Shown in pieces: positions 33,045 through 46,060 of a stretch of 64,000 nt of DNA. Source of the stretch: Ciona savignyi (taxonomy: Eukaryota > Chordata > Ascidiacea > Phlebobranchia > Cionidae). The stretch's first letter is position 1; each line of letters begins with the position of its first letter. Where the stretch lies: NCBI GenBank assembly GCA_000149265.1, contig CH001964.1, forward strand, positions 573,062-637,061. The letters are read 5' to 3'. The translations under genes were made by a program, and so were the position numbers. The notes below the pieces were generated by a model. The model saw nothing but the letters and a program-made list of their open reading frames with translations, searched no databases and was not told where the DNA came from.

Positions 33045-34850
33045 TTATGTTGTATAACAATTCTTAATGTTTTATTCTGATTAGTCAATTCCTTGTCTGA
33101 TTTGTCGACTCCTTGTTGAAGATGTTAGTACGATATGCCATGCCTGTCACAATCATAATTCAGGAAAATATCTGCGTTTTCAAAGGAAACACCCCTAATA
33201 AATGATTTTTTTTAATTGGAACAGAGTGTTTAATGTCTAACATTTTACCAAATCTGATTCAAATTGGAGCTGCCGTTTAAGCGATATGCGCAAAAAGCTA
33301 TTTTTAGAAAAAAATACCGTTTTGGTTATTAACGTCTCAGGGGAATTCCCCTAGATATATTACCCAAAATTTTGGTTTCTGCATATCTAGGCCATGTTGT
33401 CTAACAAATAAAATAGTTGGATTGAGCATCCTTTTTTTCTTCTTGTAGATGTCAGGGCGACATGACATGCCTGTCACAATCATGATTTGACAACAAAAGC
33501 TTATTTTTAGGGTATTTTCCTAGGTAATTTGTTTATTTCTTTTAAGTGTTAAATCAGTTACTAATGCACTTACATTTTATCAAATCTGATTCAAACTGGA
33601 TTTACAGTTGAAGAGCTATGCGCAAAAAGCTCATGTTTTAGAAAAAAATATTGTTTTGGTTTTTAACGTCTCAGGGAATCCCCCTGGATATATTACCCAA
33701 AATTTTAGTTTTTTTCAAATCTAGGCCATGTTGTCTAACAAATGACAAAGTTTTATTGCAATTCCATTACTCCTTCTGATAGATGTCGGTGGTACAACCC
33801 ATGCCTGTCACAATCATGATTTGAAAACAAAATCTTATTTTTAGGGTATTTCCCTGGGTAATTTTTTTAATTCTTTCAAGGGATATATCAATGGTTAATG
33901 CACTTACAGTTTACTAAATCTAATTGAAATTGGAGTAGCCGTTCAAGCGCTATGCCTAAAAAAGGTAATTTTTTTAAAAAAGATACCGTTTTGGTTTTTC
34001 ACCTCCAAGGGGAATTCCCCTGGGTATATGCCCCAAAATTTTGGCTTATGCATATCTAGACCATGTTGTCTAACAAATGACAAAGTTGTTTTGCCATTCC
34101 ATTACTCCTTCTGGTAGGTGTCGTTGACACAAGCCATGCCTGTCACAATCATGATTTAAAAACAAAATCTTATTTTAGGGTATTTCCCTAGGTAATTTTT
34201 TAAATTCTTTTAAGTGATATATCAGTGGCTAATGCACTTACAGTTTACCAAATCTAATTGAAATTGGAGTAGCCGTTCAAGCGCTATGCCTAAAAAAGGT
34301 AATTTTTTTAAAAAAAGATACCGTTTTGGTTTTTCACCTCCAAGGGGAATTCCCCTGGGTATATGCCCCAAAATTTCGGTTTATGCACATCTAGACCATG
34401 TTGTTTAATAAATGACTAAGTTGTATTGCCATTCCATTACTCCTTCTGGTAGGTGTCGTTGCCACAAGCCATACCTGTCACAATCATGATTTGAAAACAA
34501 AATCTTATTTTTAGGGTATTTCCCTGGGTAATTTTTTTAATTCTTTTAAGTGGTATATCAGTGGCTAATGCACTTACAGTTTACCAAATCTAATTGAAAT
34601 TGGAGTAGTTGTTCAAGCGCTATGCCCAAGAAAGCTATTTTTTTAAAAAAAAGATACCGTTTTGGTTTTTCACCTCCCAGGGGAATTCCCCTCAGTATAT
34701 TCCGCAAAATTTTGATCCGTGCACATCTAGACCATGTGATCTAACACACGACAAAGTTTTATTGCGATTCCATTACCCTTTTGGTAGATGTCGTTGCCAC
34801 AAGCCATGCCTGTCAAGCGTTTGACGAAAAAAAAAGAAAAAAAAAAAAAA
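33045..34850. repeat. 335-bp tandem array, about 5.3 units, with A-rich end
   Basis: CCATGTTGTCTAACAAAT or its variants recur at about 33047, 33392, 33726, 34061, 34396 and 34732. Other shared blocks are TGCCTGTCACAATCATGATT, CAGTTTACCAAATCT and GGGGAATTCCCCT. The array ends in a nearly pure A run (34826-34865). ATGGGTCCCAT-type palindromes lie near both outer edges (32838 and 34901). No reading frame persists across units. Confidence 0.93.
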
Positions 34851-34866
34851 AAAAGAAAAAAAAAAG

Positions 34867-36894
34867 CCGGACAAAAACAATATGTGTCCCATTTTTCCAA
34901 ATGGGACCCATAATAAGTATTAAAAAATTAGTTAAATAAAATTAATACTCTCAACGCTCAAAGAAAAGTGTGCAGAAAACTAAAAATAAATGCTAAAAAA
35001 GGGTTTAAATATTCTGTCTTATAAAGATCACACCCTTATGTCAATAGCGCGCGACTGACAGTACAATTAGGAAATGCCTACATGCCCTATAACAAATCTA
35101 TATTTCGACAATAAGAACGAAGCTGCAAATCAAATCTGACCCTTTTTATCTTGACCGGAACACCACCGTCATATATGCCACCTGCGCCATAGATTATACT
35201 CCAAACAGACATCGCTATTATTCTACCTAACCAACCTAAATCTCTGTAACACATATCTTCTTAACACATAGTTCTTTACGTACACGCCAAATTTTAATCA
35301 ACATTTGCTCAAGAACTGTTGTTTTTTGTCGAAACTGCCGAATTTCGCAAAACAAATTTTACTTAAAAATTCCAAAGCCTGAACTACAAACTTTAATTAC
35401 GGGATGTCAAAATTTGAGCGACATTTTCTAAACAAAACTCACGTTAAAAGATAGCTTTATATTCGTTTGAATGGCGTACAATAAAACGGATAACGGATAA
35501 ACAATGTTCGTTCAGGAAATCTCTGATTTGTCGCAGACGGGCCTCCGGTAGAACACGACTTAATGCATTAAGATAAAGCCCTGTGTCCGCATACGGCTTT
35601 CAAACAATAAATACTTTTCTAAACAAACCTTTTATGAGCTTACAGTGCATAAGTGGAAAAGTATACGATCGGGTCTTGGAAAATGTGGCGCAGATGGGTA
35701 GGTGGTGTGATCATCAATTTTGATTTTAAGCATCGAATACATAAAGTCAGAATTTGTTAAAACCTTACTCAAGATGTACATGTGGTGATCGTATATCAAC
35801 GTTAACTTGTGTACAAATACACAAAATCACCTTATACGGGCAACGGCGAAGTTTAACAAATCGACTCTTTAACCATTTTCCACCGACAAGCAAACTCGAA
35901 TTCCCGGGGGGTATAATTGAACATAGACACAGTATAACTTCGCTCATCGAAACCTTATAATCGAATTATCGTAAAGCCGCATGGTGTTTGTTCGGTTTTC
36001 GCTCGGTTTGATTTATGGTCGGATAACCAATTAGGAAAGGCAGTTAACCCATTTTGCTTTAACGGCTTTAAGTAAAAAGGGACAAAAAGGTCTGAATTAA
36101 TAATTAATAAAGTTTTACGGGTTCAATAAATCGAAGGGTTGGTTTTCGTGAAGCTAAATTTTAGAAGAATATTCGGACCTGTTTAACTGTGCCGCTTGTG
36201 CATTGTCAATAAACTAAACATGCAGGTAACATACGGCGTATGCATTTAATCAATGAAAAATAAAATATTGGAAACTAACTGTATATGCGCGACGTATATA
36301 TTTAAACAACATACTATACCTGTATGTGTTGCGCTTTTAACCATCAGAAGGATTAAGTAAAATAAGCTAAAGGTATATATAGGCCTTAAACGTATAATAA
36401 TGGCCAGACGGACCGGTGCGTTTTAACAAGTGACACTAAGCAAAACAACAAAGAAATATTTCAAGTATTCAGTCATTACAATTTGAAGATATGATGCTAA
36501 TTTGCGTAGATCCACACTTTTGGCCCAAATGCTCGCGGTTGTCCAAGCACAGCCGCAAAAAATAGTTAATACTGTATTGCGTAAGATATTGTGGTAAGTA
36601 TTAGGCGGTGATGGTAACGGTTTGATGTCCCAGTGTTATTTGTTGGCGATTTCCCTGTTTTTTGATTGTCATATCCAGTCGGGCTTGGATTTTTATGTTT
36701 ATTACCGGGACTCTATAATGAAATGCGTTATCACAAATAATCAGAAAACATGGTACCGGCATATAAGTGTATTCATTATGTGACACTACTTTTACACTAT
36801 TTATTTACTAATCTTATTATTTATCTTAAGTTATTTTAAATCACTACATCGGGGTAGAATTCGTTCAGACAGGTAATAGGGAAGTCTGATTGTA
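34867..36894. other. Non-coding stretch
   Basis: A 77-bp-family fragment (GGCGCAGATGGGTAGGTGG) lies at about 35685-35740. A minus-strand frame ending at 36601 (36 codons after an AG at 36711) has exon-like composition (NIKIQARLDMTIKKQGNRQQ) but no partner exon, so it is not called. Nothing else seen. Confidence 0.45.
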
Positions 36895-36960
36895 AAAGTG
36901 GCCATGATAGAGATTGAACCCTTTACGTGCCTGTTAATAATAACCACACTTAACCATTGA
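36895..36960 (-). mobile_element. tRNA-like SINE family B, partial
   Basis: GATAGAGATTGAACCCTTTACG (B-box side) and ACACTTAACCATTGAATA (A-box side) on the minus strand. Confidence 0.5.
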
Positions 36961-38143
36961 ATATAATGGCGGGTTGAAATTTCTTAATTGCAATGGAAAT
37001 ATATTGGGTAAATTTGCAGGTGCACTGGAAAATTTGTGCAAGAAAAACACTACAAATTGATTGATCATGTAGGCACGTACTTGGCTTAACTCTAAGCACA
37101 CTTGTCTCGCACTTGAGTATTAGGCCTACTGGACTATCTACTCTGTCTGATCCAAAAAGCACTTAGAAAGTTTTTACAGTGAAATGTGGAGCCAACATAC
37201 AAGTACGAGTATGCCAACAGCCAGAGTTGATTAAGTGAACTTGAGCTTATAACACAAACCAGTCGTGTTAAACACAGTACTTGTCTATCTGCACGTTACA
37301 ACGAATTTAGAACTTTTATGTCTATTTGACCCACATTTCCTAATTCTTAGAAATTTGAAAAAATAAATAAACAAGCTGACTAACTGTCTATGCGCTCCAC
37401 TTCTACTTAAGAGGCTCGTTTACGTAGTTCTCTTTGCCAAACTCTCCACAAAATTGTTCAACAACTGGTAACTTATCAAGCTTACGAACACCCACCGCTA
37501 TGACGAACACCGATAAAACAATTCCTCCTATGACGTCATAGACGTGCGTTCGCGAAAGCTTTGTTGGGCAATGGAGTCCGTCTGACTTCTGTGCGTCGAC
37601 TTATTAAATGGGGCAGCAGTTTATCCAAAACACACAGAACGTATGTAATGTTGTTACAGCGGATTAATTTAAATGAAACTTTGGAGCAGCGATTTATCCA
37701 ATGTGTATTTACCCCTGGTCAACAGTATAATACAGTTATGTTAGAGCGATACCAAATAAAGCATGCTTAATATATAAGTGTGGCTTTTCAAGGTTGATTT
37801 GTTTTAAAAAGTGCATGCATGGACCGTGAGAATATACCGGTAATGATCAGGTAGGCATGCGTATCGAGGTGACACATATTGGGGGTTCAGGAAAATGCTG
37901 TTGTAATCTTATCAAGGTTGATTTATGAAAAAATGTGGGTGTCCGAGTTTCTATATGAAGAAAAGTAACAATTTAAAGCTTTAGAAACAATTTCCCGAGT
38001 CTGTTTCACTTCAACGGGGTACATAAGTAGTAAAGCCGTGACTCACTAGTTTACATTCTTACGTTGGTATAATGGTAACCCTATAATCCGTTAACACCCA
38101 AAGGTCATTCACGCGTCAGTTGAGATGTTGAAATATTAGGGAT
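36961..38143. other. Non-coding stretch with 77-bp-family fragments
   Basis: Fragments with TTTCAAGGTTGATTTG (37786), GGCATGCGTATCGAGGTG (37853) and TATCAAGGTTGATTTATG (37908). No supported gene. The ORF at 37561-37770 shows no family features. Confidence 0.45.
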
Positions 38144-38325
38144 NNNNNNNNNNNNNNNNNNNNNNNNNNNNNNNNNNNNNNNNNNNNNNNNNNNNNNNNN
38201 NNNNNNNNNNNNNNNNNNNNNNNNNNNNNNNNNNNNNNNNNNNNNNNNNNNNNNNNNNNNNNNNNNNNNNNNNNNNNNNNNNNNNNNNNNNNNNNNNNNN
38301 NNNNNNNNNNNNNNNNNNNNNNNNN
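38144..38325. other. Assembly gap (182 N)
   Basis: Unsequenced. Open frames reported across it are meaningless. Confidence 1.
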
Positions 38326-38544
38326 TGTTGCAATGGAAAAACTGCATTGCCCTATTAATTGCAACATAGTTGTTTTACTTATATCGTACACGTATCAGTT
38401 ATTATACAATTCTTATGACACACGCTTGATTGCGACATTTCTTTGAAAATTGCAGAACTGACACAGATACAACCCTTAGGCGATCATGATATCGTAAACA
38501 TGTAGTCAATATATGTCAAAATAACCTAATTATAGCTTGGTCAT

Positions 38545-38660
38545 GTTTTGGTGGTAACGTCTGGCCGTACCTTAGCGTACGGCTGCTGGGCACGTGCTCC
38601 GTAATCGTACGAATCGTCCGTATTGTGCGGGGACGTGCGTAAAGTTTCGGACAGAATGAC
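38545..38660. other. GC-richer island, coding status unclear
   Basis: GC clearly above the flanks, with short repeats of CGTACG type. On the minus strand one frame (SPHNTDDSYDYGARAQQPYA) runs into AAG|GTACGG, a plausible donor, but I find no acceptor or start codon upstream. On the plus strand another frame is open too. Not called as a gene. Confidence 0.3.
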
Positions 38661-39259
38661 GTGAATATATCATAGGTTCATATGATATTTTAAAACGTAT
38701 GCGTAATTTGGCCGTGCTTTCTGTGACCAGCTACCTTACTAATGTATTTTTTTTTATCACGGACTTGATTTAATAAGTGTTATCTTGCCACTCTTTCCCT
38801 TTTCAGTACTTAACATGGGTACGTCAACGAAACACTTACAAGACCAAACCAGTATTGATCAAATTATGACTGTATAGTAGGCCTTCAACTTGGAAACTAA
38901 TTATTTTTTTTATTTTTTTAAACGAACAAGCATTAACGGGTGATCACTATGCAAATCTTTAGCGATGGTTTTGTAAAACTTGAAAACAAACTATTCATAG
39001 ATATTTAAACAAACAAAAACTAGGCAAAACGAAGGGTATGAGAACACGACAAGACATCACAAGTTAGTTGGATATAAAAACGTATAAATATTTAAAACAA
39101 TGCAAAATTGCTAAACACATCCACAAATATATTAAAGTATAAATTTGACCTTTCTAATTATATCAAAATACCGGTAACGTATTTCCATAAACTAGTTAAA
39201 AACAACTAATAACACTATCCACTTACTAAGAGCTTAAACGGTAAACTATGCCGACAGTA

Positions 39260-39603
39260 TTAAATATTGATCTTCTCGACTGCGATAAATAAAAAAACAG
39301 TGTGGTGATAGACAACATCTATGAATAAGAAGCAAACATTTTTACCCTTTAAAGGTCGACGCCTTAAACATTCAAATGTGGTACAACCAGAAACAGGATC
39401 TGTATACAGGACTTGGAAATCTGAAATTTCCGTTTCTAGCGCTTTGTAGGTCGAATTAATGGCCCTGAAATCGCCGAAATACAGTAACCAGTGATATGTA
39501 CTTTCTAATCCGACAGTCGCCTGCTGGCTGACACGCACACGACACCGTTTGGTGGGTAAATATGCACAACTTCTTAGCGCAATACGGAAAGGATATACGG
39601 TGT
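39260..39603 (-). CDS. Unidentified protein, one convincing (probably 3'-terminal) exon
   Basis: A minus-strand acceptor (CTGTCTGTTTCCAG) at 39604 opens an exon with two leftover bases, then 85 codons to a possible donor AAAGG|GTAAAA at 39346. The frame stays open beyond it to TAA at 39260. Removing a possible 66-nt intron (next AG after TTTTTTTATTTATCGCAG) gives the same reading frame and the same last residues (VEKINI). The peptide has four cysteines and a normal mixed composition (for example HWLLYFGDFRAINSTYKALE and SDFQVLYTDPVSGCTTFECL), unlike repeat-driven ORFs here. Unspliced, the C terminus would gain a hydrophobic segment. I cannot assign a family. A possible upstream exon lies at about 39978-40028 (minus strand, AG after GCATGTTTTC, donor TTAACAG|GTCG). 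Confidence 0.5.
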
Positions 39604-39699
39604 CTGGAAACAGACAGACATTTATGTAAATACATATTTAATCTAAGAAAAGGAGGGCGGGCCCTATTAAACTGTTACTATCTGCATTGAGACGGGCTT

Positions 39700-39790
39700 T
39701 CAATTTTTGCACAAATATGTATGATTTCGATTTTGGAAATGTGCCACAGGTAGATAGATGGTGTACTTGCTATTGTTAATTTGTAATGAA
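39700..39790 (+). repeat. Solo 77-bp-family copy
   Basis: CACAAATATGTATGATTTCG, GGAAATGTGCCACAGGTAGA and TAGATGGTGTACTTGC match the plus-strand unit of 57228-57965, moderately diverged. Confidence 0.65.
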
Positions 39791-39799
39791 TGATACATA

Positions 39800-42239
39800 A
39801 TCGGTGGCCTACTTTTAAAATATGGTACAGATGATGAACTATGCCGAACAAAATACCTTTTTGTGAACATAAATCATAAAGCAACCAGAAACACAGGCAC
39901 ATTCGTAGAACAACCCTGATGAGAAATCTGATTATATTTTTCTCTGTTCAATAGTGTCCTGCTAAGCCGAAAATTTCGACCTGTTAAAATAAACAGACCA
40001 ATTTCCTGGCAAACTAAACGGATCACTGCATCTGAAAACATGCTTTCAAAAGGACTGACTTTCACTAAAAGAGTTGTTTATATCTCAGTCTTAATCTCGC
40101 AACGAAAATCGTTGAAGCGCGTAGGGTTGCTTTAGATGTATATTGTTGCATGACGCGTTTAAAGTAAAATCCTTAATAACCACATCATCTCCCACCTGTA
40201 CCTTTCCTTACCAACAAACTCCAAGGCAAAACTATTGATGTTTGACATTTGATACAGGGTTACACTTGATGCTAAAACAAATCCCATCTTGACAGTTCCT
40301 CTTACCATTATCCCTGAACTCCGTTTTTAATTTAATTTTATTCCCGTCTACAACTTTTGAATAAACAGAGAACCCGAACTATCTTGACAGATCTTAATAA
40401 CCATAATTTCTAAATAACTTTTTGGTAATTCGCAAAGATAACACGAATAAAAATCTAAATGTAGCAACTGCTAAATAGTCCAAGGAACAAATTCGAGGAT
40501 TTTTTTTAATTTAATTTTATTCCCTTCTACAGCGTTTTAACAAACACTGAAACCGGACAGCTTTATTGCCCTGTTATTTCTCTAAGTGCAGAAATAATGA
40601 TTCCGCACAAAGCAATAAAATCGGGCGTCTGTTTTTAATCGGCGCCGGAATCTCGTCTTCTAAACCACCCCCTCCCAGTAAATGCAAACATTAACGTATC
40701 TAATGACTAGCCAGCTTCTCTGATGGTAGTTTAATGCACACGATTCGGAAATACGGTTGGAACTGATCGATTCAGCGGTATCTATAATGTCTACTTCGAA
40801 CGATTGAAGTCAAGAGAATATTGTTTTCTAAAGTTTGTTTTTGTAAAGTTATAAGTGATTGTGAATCCTAAAATGACGTTATGGTATTATTACCAATGTT
40901 GATTTGAATTTGTGTATGTTAACTTTAGGTGTGGTGCACTAGAGCACAATACGAGTTTATTATGAATGACGTATAAAAAATATAAAAATTATAATTTTAA
41001 ATATATAAAAAAATTATAATTTTAAAAGATTGGAAAAAATAAACTTACAGTTTAGAACAATTTCCCAAGATTATTCTTTGTATATGCCAACCGTCTCCAT
41101 AAACAAGCTATTTATATATTAACGCCGGCAAATCGCAATCACTAATTGTGTGAACCGAATAGAACTAAAACGATTTCACATGGGAAAGCGTCGTTGAGTC
41201 CACGTAATAAAAACGTCACCTAAATAAGACGTATTAGTTTTATACAGACTGTGGCTAATAGGGCAGTGCTGTAGGAACTAATCAATTTGCACTGCTGTTC
41301 CGTATAACCTTATGTCGGGCCGTGTCCGTTGATTGGTAAGCTTTTACAGTTGGTTGATAAAAAAGTGAGTAAAAATTCTTCTTAATAAACGCAACTTGAT
41401 TATCGCTGTCACCCTTTTGAAACTATAGACCTAATACACAAATTAAGTCCACAGTTTGTGGCTCTTTGAAGTAGATTTATGCGTCAAAATGAACTAAATA
41501 AAAGTTGATACACGCTTAATGTTTATCCAAGGCACATAACTTAACCTTGTAACCGTCGATGCTAAGCGTTATGGCCTTCACTTTCCTTAGTCAATATTTT
41601 ACTTGTTTGTCTGCACACAAATTGTCTAAAATGCGTTTGGAAATACAATGTTACGGGTTTGCCAATGTAACATATTACAAAATAAGTCACTGGGCTGTTT
41701 GGCGCCGATAAATCTAAGCGTTTAGTCCCTGGGTTCGGTATAATTCAATCATAAAGTGTTTCTAAACAAACCTGTCTACAATTTGGCTAAAACGTTCACA
41801 GAAAATTTGACCGGTCGACTAAATAGCTAAACACTTTCTATTTAGGACAGGATGTTCAAATTGTTGTTAAAATTGGCTGTTTTGACTTGAAAGGACCATA
41901 ATGTCAAAAGCCTACATTTTCCACATCATTGCTTTACATGAAAAGGTAAATGACCTGCCTGCAGCATGATAGACATTAAATGCATACGGAAATGTAAACA
42001 TGTAATTGCACATGACAAACATTGAATTAAATGCACAATTAGTTAAACATTACGTAAGTAATGTATACAAACATGGTTACAACTGATTTTGGATTAAAAG
42101 TTTGGACTTTTTACAGAAACTGATAATGCATCTTGCAATTGTAAAGTATATAGGATATAGGTGTCTCAATTATATATGGAACTATACGTCTGCAATTTTA
42201 TACGCCTACAACAACTTTATACGTATTTTCCGATTATAT
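39800..42239. other. Non-coding stretch
   Basis: AT-rich with no supported gene (see 39260-39603 for one possible upstream exon at 39978-40028). Short local duplication of an AT motif (AAAATTATAATTTTAAA) near 40983-41030. Confidence 0.45.
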
Positions 42240-42345
42240 ACGTCTGCAACACAAAACAACTTTTATATGCACAACACCTGTCCATCTCTGCCACTTTTCT
42301 GAAGTTCTGATCATATTTACTTGAACACAAATGAACTTTGATAAA
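42240..42345 (-). repeat. Solo 77-bp-family copy
   Basis: ACACCTGTCCATCTCTGCCA, TTTTCTGAAGTTCTGATC, CTTGAACACAAATGAACTTT. Same orientation as the 24.6- and 25.4-kb arrays. Confidence 0.7.
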
Positions 42346-43715
42346 CACCTCCTTTACACGTAAGCAACATGTCCAAAGTCTCGATAACGTACACTCAAAT
42401 CTGATATAGGGCTTCAATTGTTGCAAAAATGCTTGCGACGGTAAAAACACGACTTGCACAGCTAGGCCGGACTTAGTACTTTACACAAGATTACCACAAC
42501 ATGTGTTGTGTTAGTATTGTTTGCACACCTTTTCTGTTTTTAGCTCAATTTGTTTGTAAAGTAAACCACAATGTTAAATATACCTCTCTATACGCCCCAC
42601 TTTGGTAGACACAGATAAAAGTGTGCACAAAAAACTGCACATCAGCTTAAACTTGCAAAATCTATATTTTTTATACAGACAAAAACTTTTTTTAAGCCTG
42701 CCTTTTTATACATTGTAACCATTTTGCACAGTGACAACCCGGATAAGAGCGCTTCTCTGCAATGTGTCGCTTTGCTTCAGCACACGAAACAATGCACATG
42801 TACGCTACTCTACCTGTATATGAGCCACACCAAAATATATAATTTTAGGTACTATATTAATCTACAATTACGTGCAATACAATACTAACATAATACTTCT
42901 ATACTGCGTAGTCAAGCTATACTTAAAGACAAACGGTAGCAGTTAGCAAAATTGGTCTAAATACGGACTGTGGGAACGAAACAAATGCGACAGTGTGTCT
43001 TACGTTACACTAACCGCGTCTGTTAGGTACCGGCTTAAACACAAAGCCTACCTACTGGCCTGATCGCGCCACAACCTATTTGACAATAGAGTTCGGTGTA
43101 AAGCGCTTCTTGTTAACGGGGACTGATTAGGGCACTGGTAACTAGATCCGGACCACCAAATGCCAGATTAGGTATTGTACGGTAACCGCTGTTTTCCAAT
43201 ACAAAAGTTTAAAAATAGAACGAAAAGAAATGAGAACTAATTAGACAATTAAAAAAAAGATAATTAATTGAGAGTGGTGGTATTTCAAGACCACCCGGCT
43301 TTGACAAAAAGCATTTTAAATGGATTTTGTAGAATTACAGAAGAGCAAATTTCATACAAGGGAAAGAGATACATTTGGTGTGACATTTCTATTTTAACAA
43401 AAATCAGTTTATCATGTAAATTGGACATGTAAAAATGTACCATAACAATTTAACTAGAAACTTAAATAAACGGAATAAGTCAAAACAGCCGTGGTTATAG
43501 AATGTTCCAAGGTGAAACAACAAACGAAATCTCCCCTTACCTTCTCTAAAAAAACAAGCGATGGCGCTCCATTTGTTTGCATATATAAAACACGTGCACG
43601 ATCGACTTTATACGATGGTCTTAATGAACCGGATACGTAGATTTCGGCTTCGAAACCTGGCGCTTAAAATTAAAACAGACACTGATGCAGCGTTTACTGT
43701 CTTCTTTTATGGGGT
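42346..43715. other. Non-coding stretch
   Basis: No gene, RNA or repeat family recognised; AT-rich. Confidence 0.5.
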
Positions 43716-43790
43716 TAAACTAAAAGGAGGGTTTGTTTTAAACATGGAGTTGGAGTTAGAGTTAGTCCTTTCCCTCGTTTTAGTGTTCCC
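43716..43790 (+). mobile_element. Foldback MITE, internally deleted
   Basis: GGGGTTAAACTAAAAGGAGG, core AACATGGAGTTGGAGTTAGA, then CCTTTCCCTCGTTTTAGTG. Explains the odd C terminus of the ORF at 43561-43860. Confidence 0.6.
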
Positions 43791-43799
43791 CTCACTTAA

Positions 43800-45960
43800 G
43801 TCACTATCTACGCGGTTGGCAAGGCATTCTACGCACACTGATTTACCTTTAGTGATTTAATGATATCTTTAAAATATAAAGCTATATGGAATATTAAAAC
43901 ATATTGCAAGATCTTTGGTAACCCGTCTGCGTTTTTAAGGTAAAAAATAACTTATCGGGTAACAACATCTGCAGCCTACCCACCGAAATAGCACTGGGTA
44001 TAATAACTTCTTTGCTTATAAAAGTCTGGGTCCTTAATAATAGTCTATTTGCTTTAAGTCTGTCGCTTTTGTACCAAGAACTATTATTTGAGTAGTCATA
44101 ACCAACTTGACATTACGTGCGAACAAACATTACGTCAGGGTTCAACTTTGATAAACAGATTTTTTTAATTTCGTATTTTACTTAAGTTTTTTAATTAAGT
44201 TTTTGTTTACTTGGTATTGCAATAAAGTTAAAAATAAAACTATTTTTTTGTTGTAATTAAATAAAGAACAATCTATGCCAACTGAGGATAAAATCTGTTT
44301 TTAAACGAAATCTCCATTAAACGATAAGATCTGTCTAAAAAGTACAAGACTTGACTAAAAATACAAAAGACCAAAGCACGAAGCCGAAACAACGATTTCG
44401 CTTTTGCTTAGACTTCCTTAAAATACGTGCAAAGTTCTACAGGAATATTAAGCACAAACGGACATAGTCAAGTCTAGATTTATAAATTTATCTAAACCAT
44501 AGAGACCTCTTGGAATCTAATCCAATTTATCGGCTCTTTTTTTGAGAGAATGGAAAAAAAGGTAAAGGAGATAAAGATAAGAAAAATATACACAATCCTC
44601 TCTCGCCTTTACACTGTAAACAATACAACAAATGTTTCATTACTTCCTTAATACTTTAAGTTTATTTATTTATTTATTAATGCGCTACCTATCCAACTGC
44701 GCCACATTTTTACAGTCCCATTTACATTTTCACAAACACCTACGAAATTTAAGACAATCCAGGCGATAACAAATTATAATTTAATAAATTGTCACAATTA
44801 AACTAAATAGGCAAATTCTGTATTTAAATGGTAATTGTCAAGAACACTGGACAGAAAACTACGCCAAAATATTTAACATACAAAAGCGTAAAACTTACAA
44901 ATTATAAATTTCTTACGTCCGTGCCTTATTAACAATTTATGCCAAGAAATAATAAATAAGTATAAATGTGCTTCAAATGATAAAAAAATCGAAAAACGCC
45001 TGAAGAGAAATTATTTCTCTTAACTGCTAAATTTAGAACTTCTATTTCAGTTGTCTCGCGTAACAATGCCAATTCAGTTCACAATCAGGGCATAAATCCT
45101 TCTGGCCTAACAACCCATACTGTGACGCCACAATACACTGTTACTGTGCCTGGTATCAATCACACGTACTTATGTCGTCACAGTAACGATAATTCGGAGA
45201 TAATGTCTCAATTTTGAAATTAAACATTCGACTAAAATACGAAATTAGGTCATGTAGAATAAATAAAAAGTGTGAATCTACCTACATTACCTTATTGCCC
45301 TGTATATTACATTTTGTAGTGGAATTAACGATTAGAGTTACTAAAATATCGGATACAAAGCTACCGTTTTCATTTAAAAGATATATACTTATTTTAAAGT
45401 TCTGTATCTTTCGATACTTATATTCCTATTTTTGTATTAAAAGTCCCGTTTTGTCCTGTCTCGTTAAACATTTTAACAGGTTATTGGTTATGGCAAAATA
45501 GTAAATAAATTAAAACGGGTTCATGAATTTATTTGCGTTTAAATCAAATTTTGTGTATCTAACGTACTTACATTCTAGTCTACATCATTTTAATTAAATT
45601 TTAACAAAAACACATTCATTTAACCTAAGTTCTGCAAAAGTAACTTGAGTTATAAACAGTTTTAGTACCATGTCAGTTGGTTACATATCAGCTTATTTTA
45701 AAAAGAAGTAAACATGCTGAATGTTCGCAATTATTATGCCCGTGTGATAACATAGAATATCAAATTTCATGTATCCACCACCGTTCTATGTGCAGCGCAA
45801 TTCGCCCATCATACAACATCCATATAAACCGACCTTGCATATATTGGTGCAAGCTCTTTAGCACCGGATAACACGAATGTATATCTTAATGGTCCGTTAA
45901 GCCAAGAAAATACACTTTATAAGTATATCCTATATAAACATCAACTTTTATAGGACTTTT
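43800..45960. other. Non-coding stretch
   Basis: AT-rich. A 77-bp-family fragment (ACCTATCCAACTGCGCCACA) lies near 44688. No gene supported; ORFs at 45214-45501 and 45677-45871 lack splice or family evidence. Confidence 0.45.
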
Positions 45961-45964
45961 TTGT

Positions 45965-46060
45965 TACATTTCCAAAGTCCCTATCATACACTATTTCTCC
46001 ACAATCCACTTTAATAGCCACACCACACGTCTTTGAACTCCTTAAGCCATGCACAATTCC
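45965..46060 (-). repeat. Solo 77-bp-family copy
   Basis: CATTTCCAAAGTCCCTATCA, TTCTCCACAATCCACTTTAA and AGCCACACCACACGTC. Same orientation as the 25.4-kb array. Confidence 0.7.

Noticed and set aside
33045-34850. Array considered as part of an LTR or other virus-like element
   Set aside because: No terminal repeats, no coding remnants and a simple 335-bp tandem period.
36601-36786. Minus ORF with exon-like tail
   Set aside because: The acceptor at 36711 fits only one phase and no partner exon was found; upstream candidates run into a SINE.
38105-38391. ORFs crossing the gap
   Set aside because: They consist almost wholly of N.
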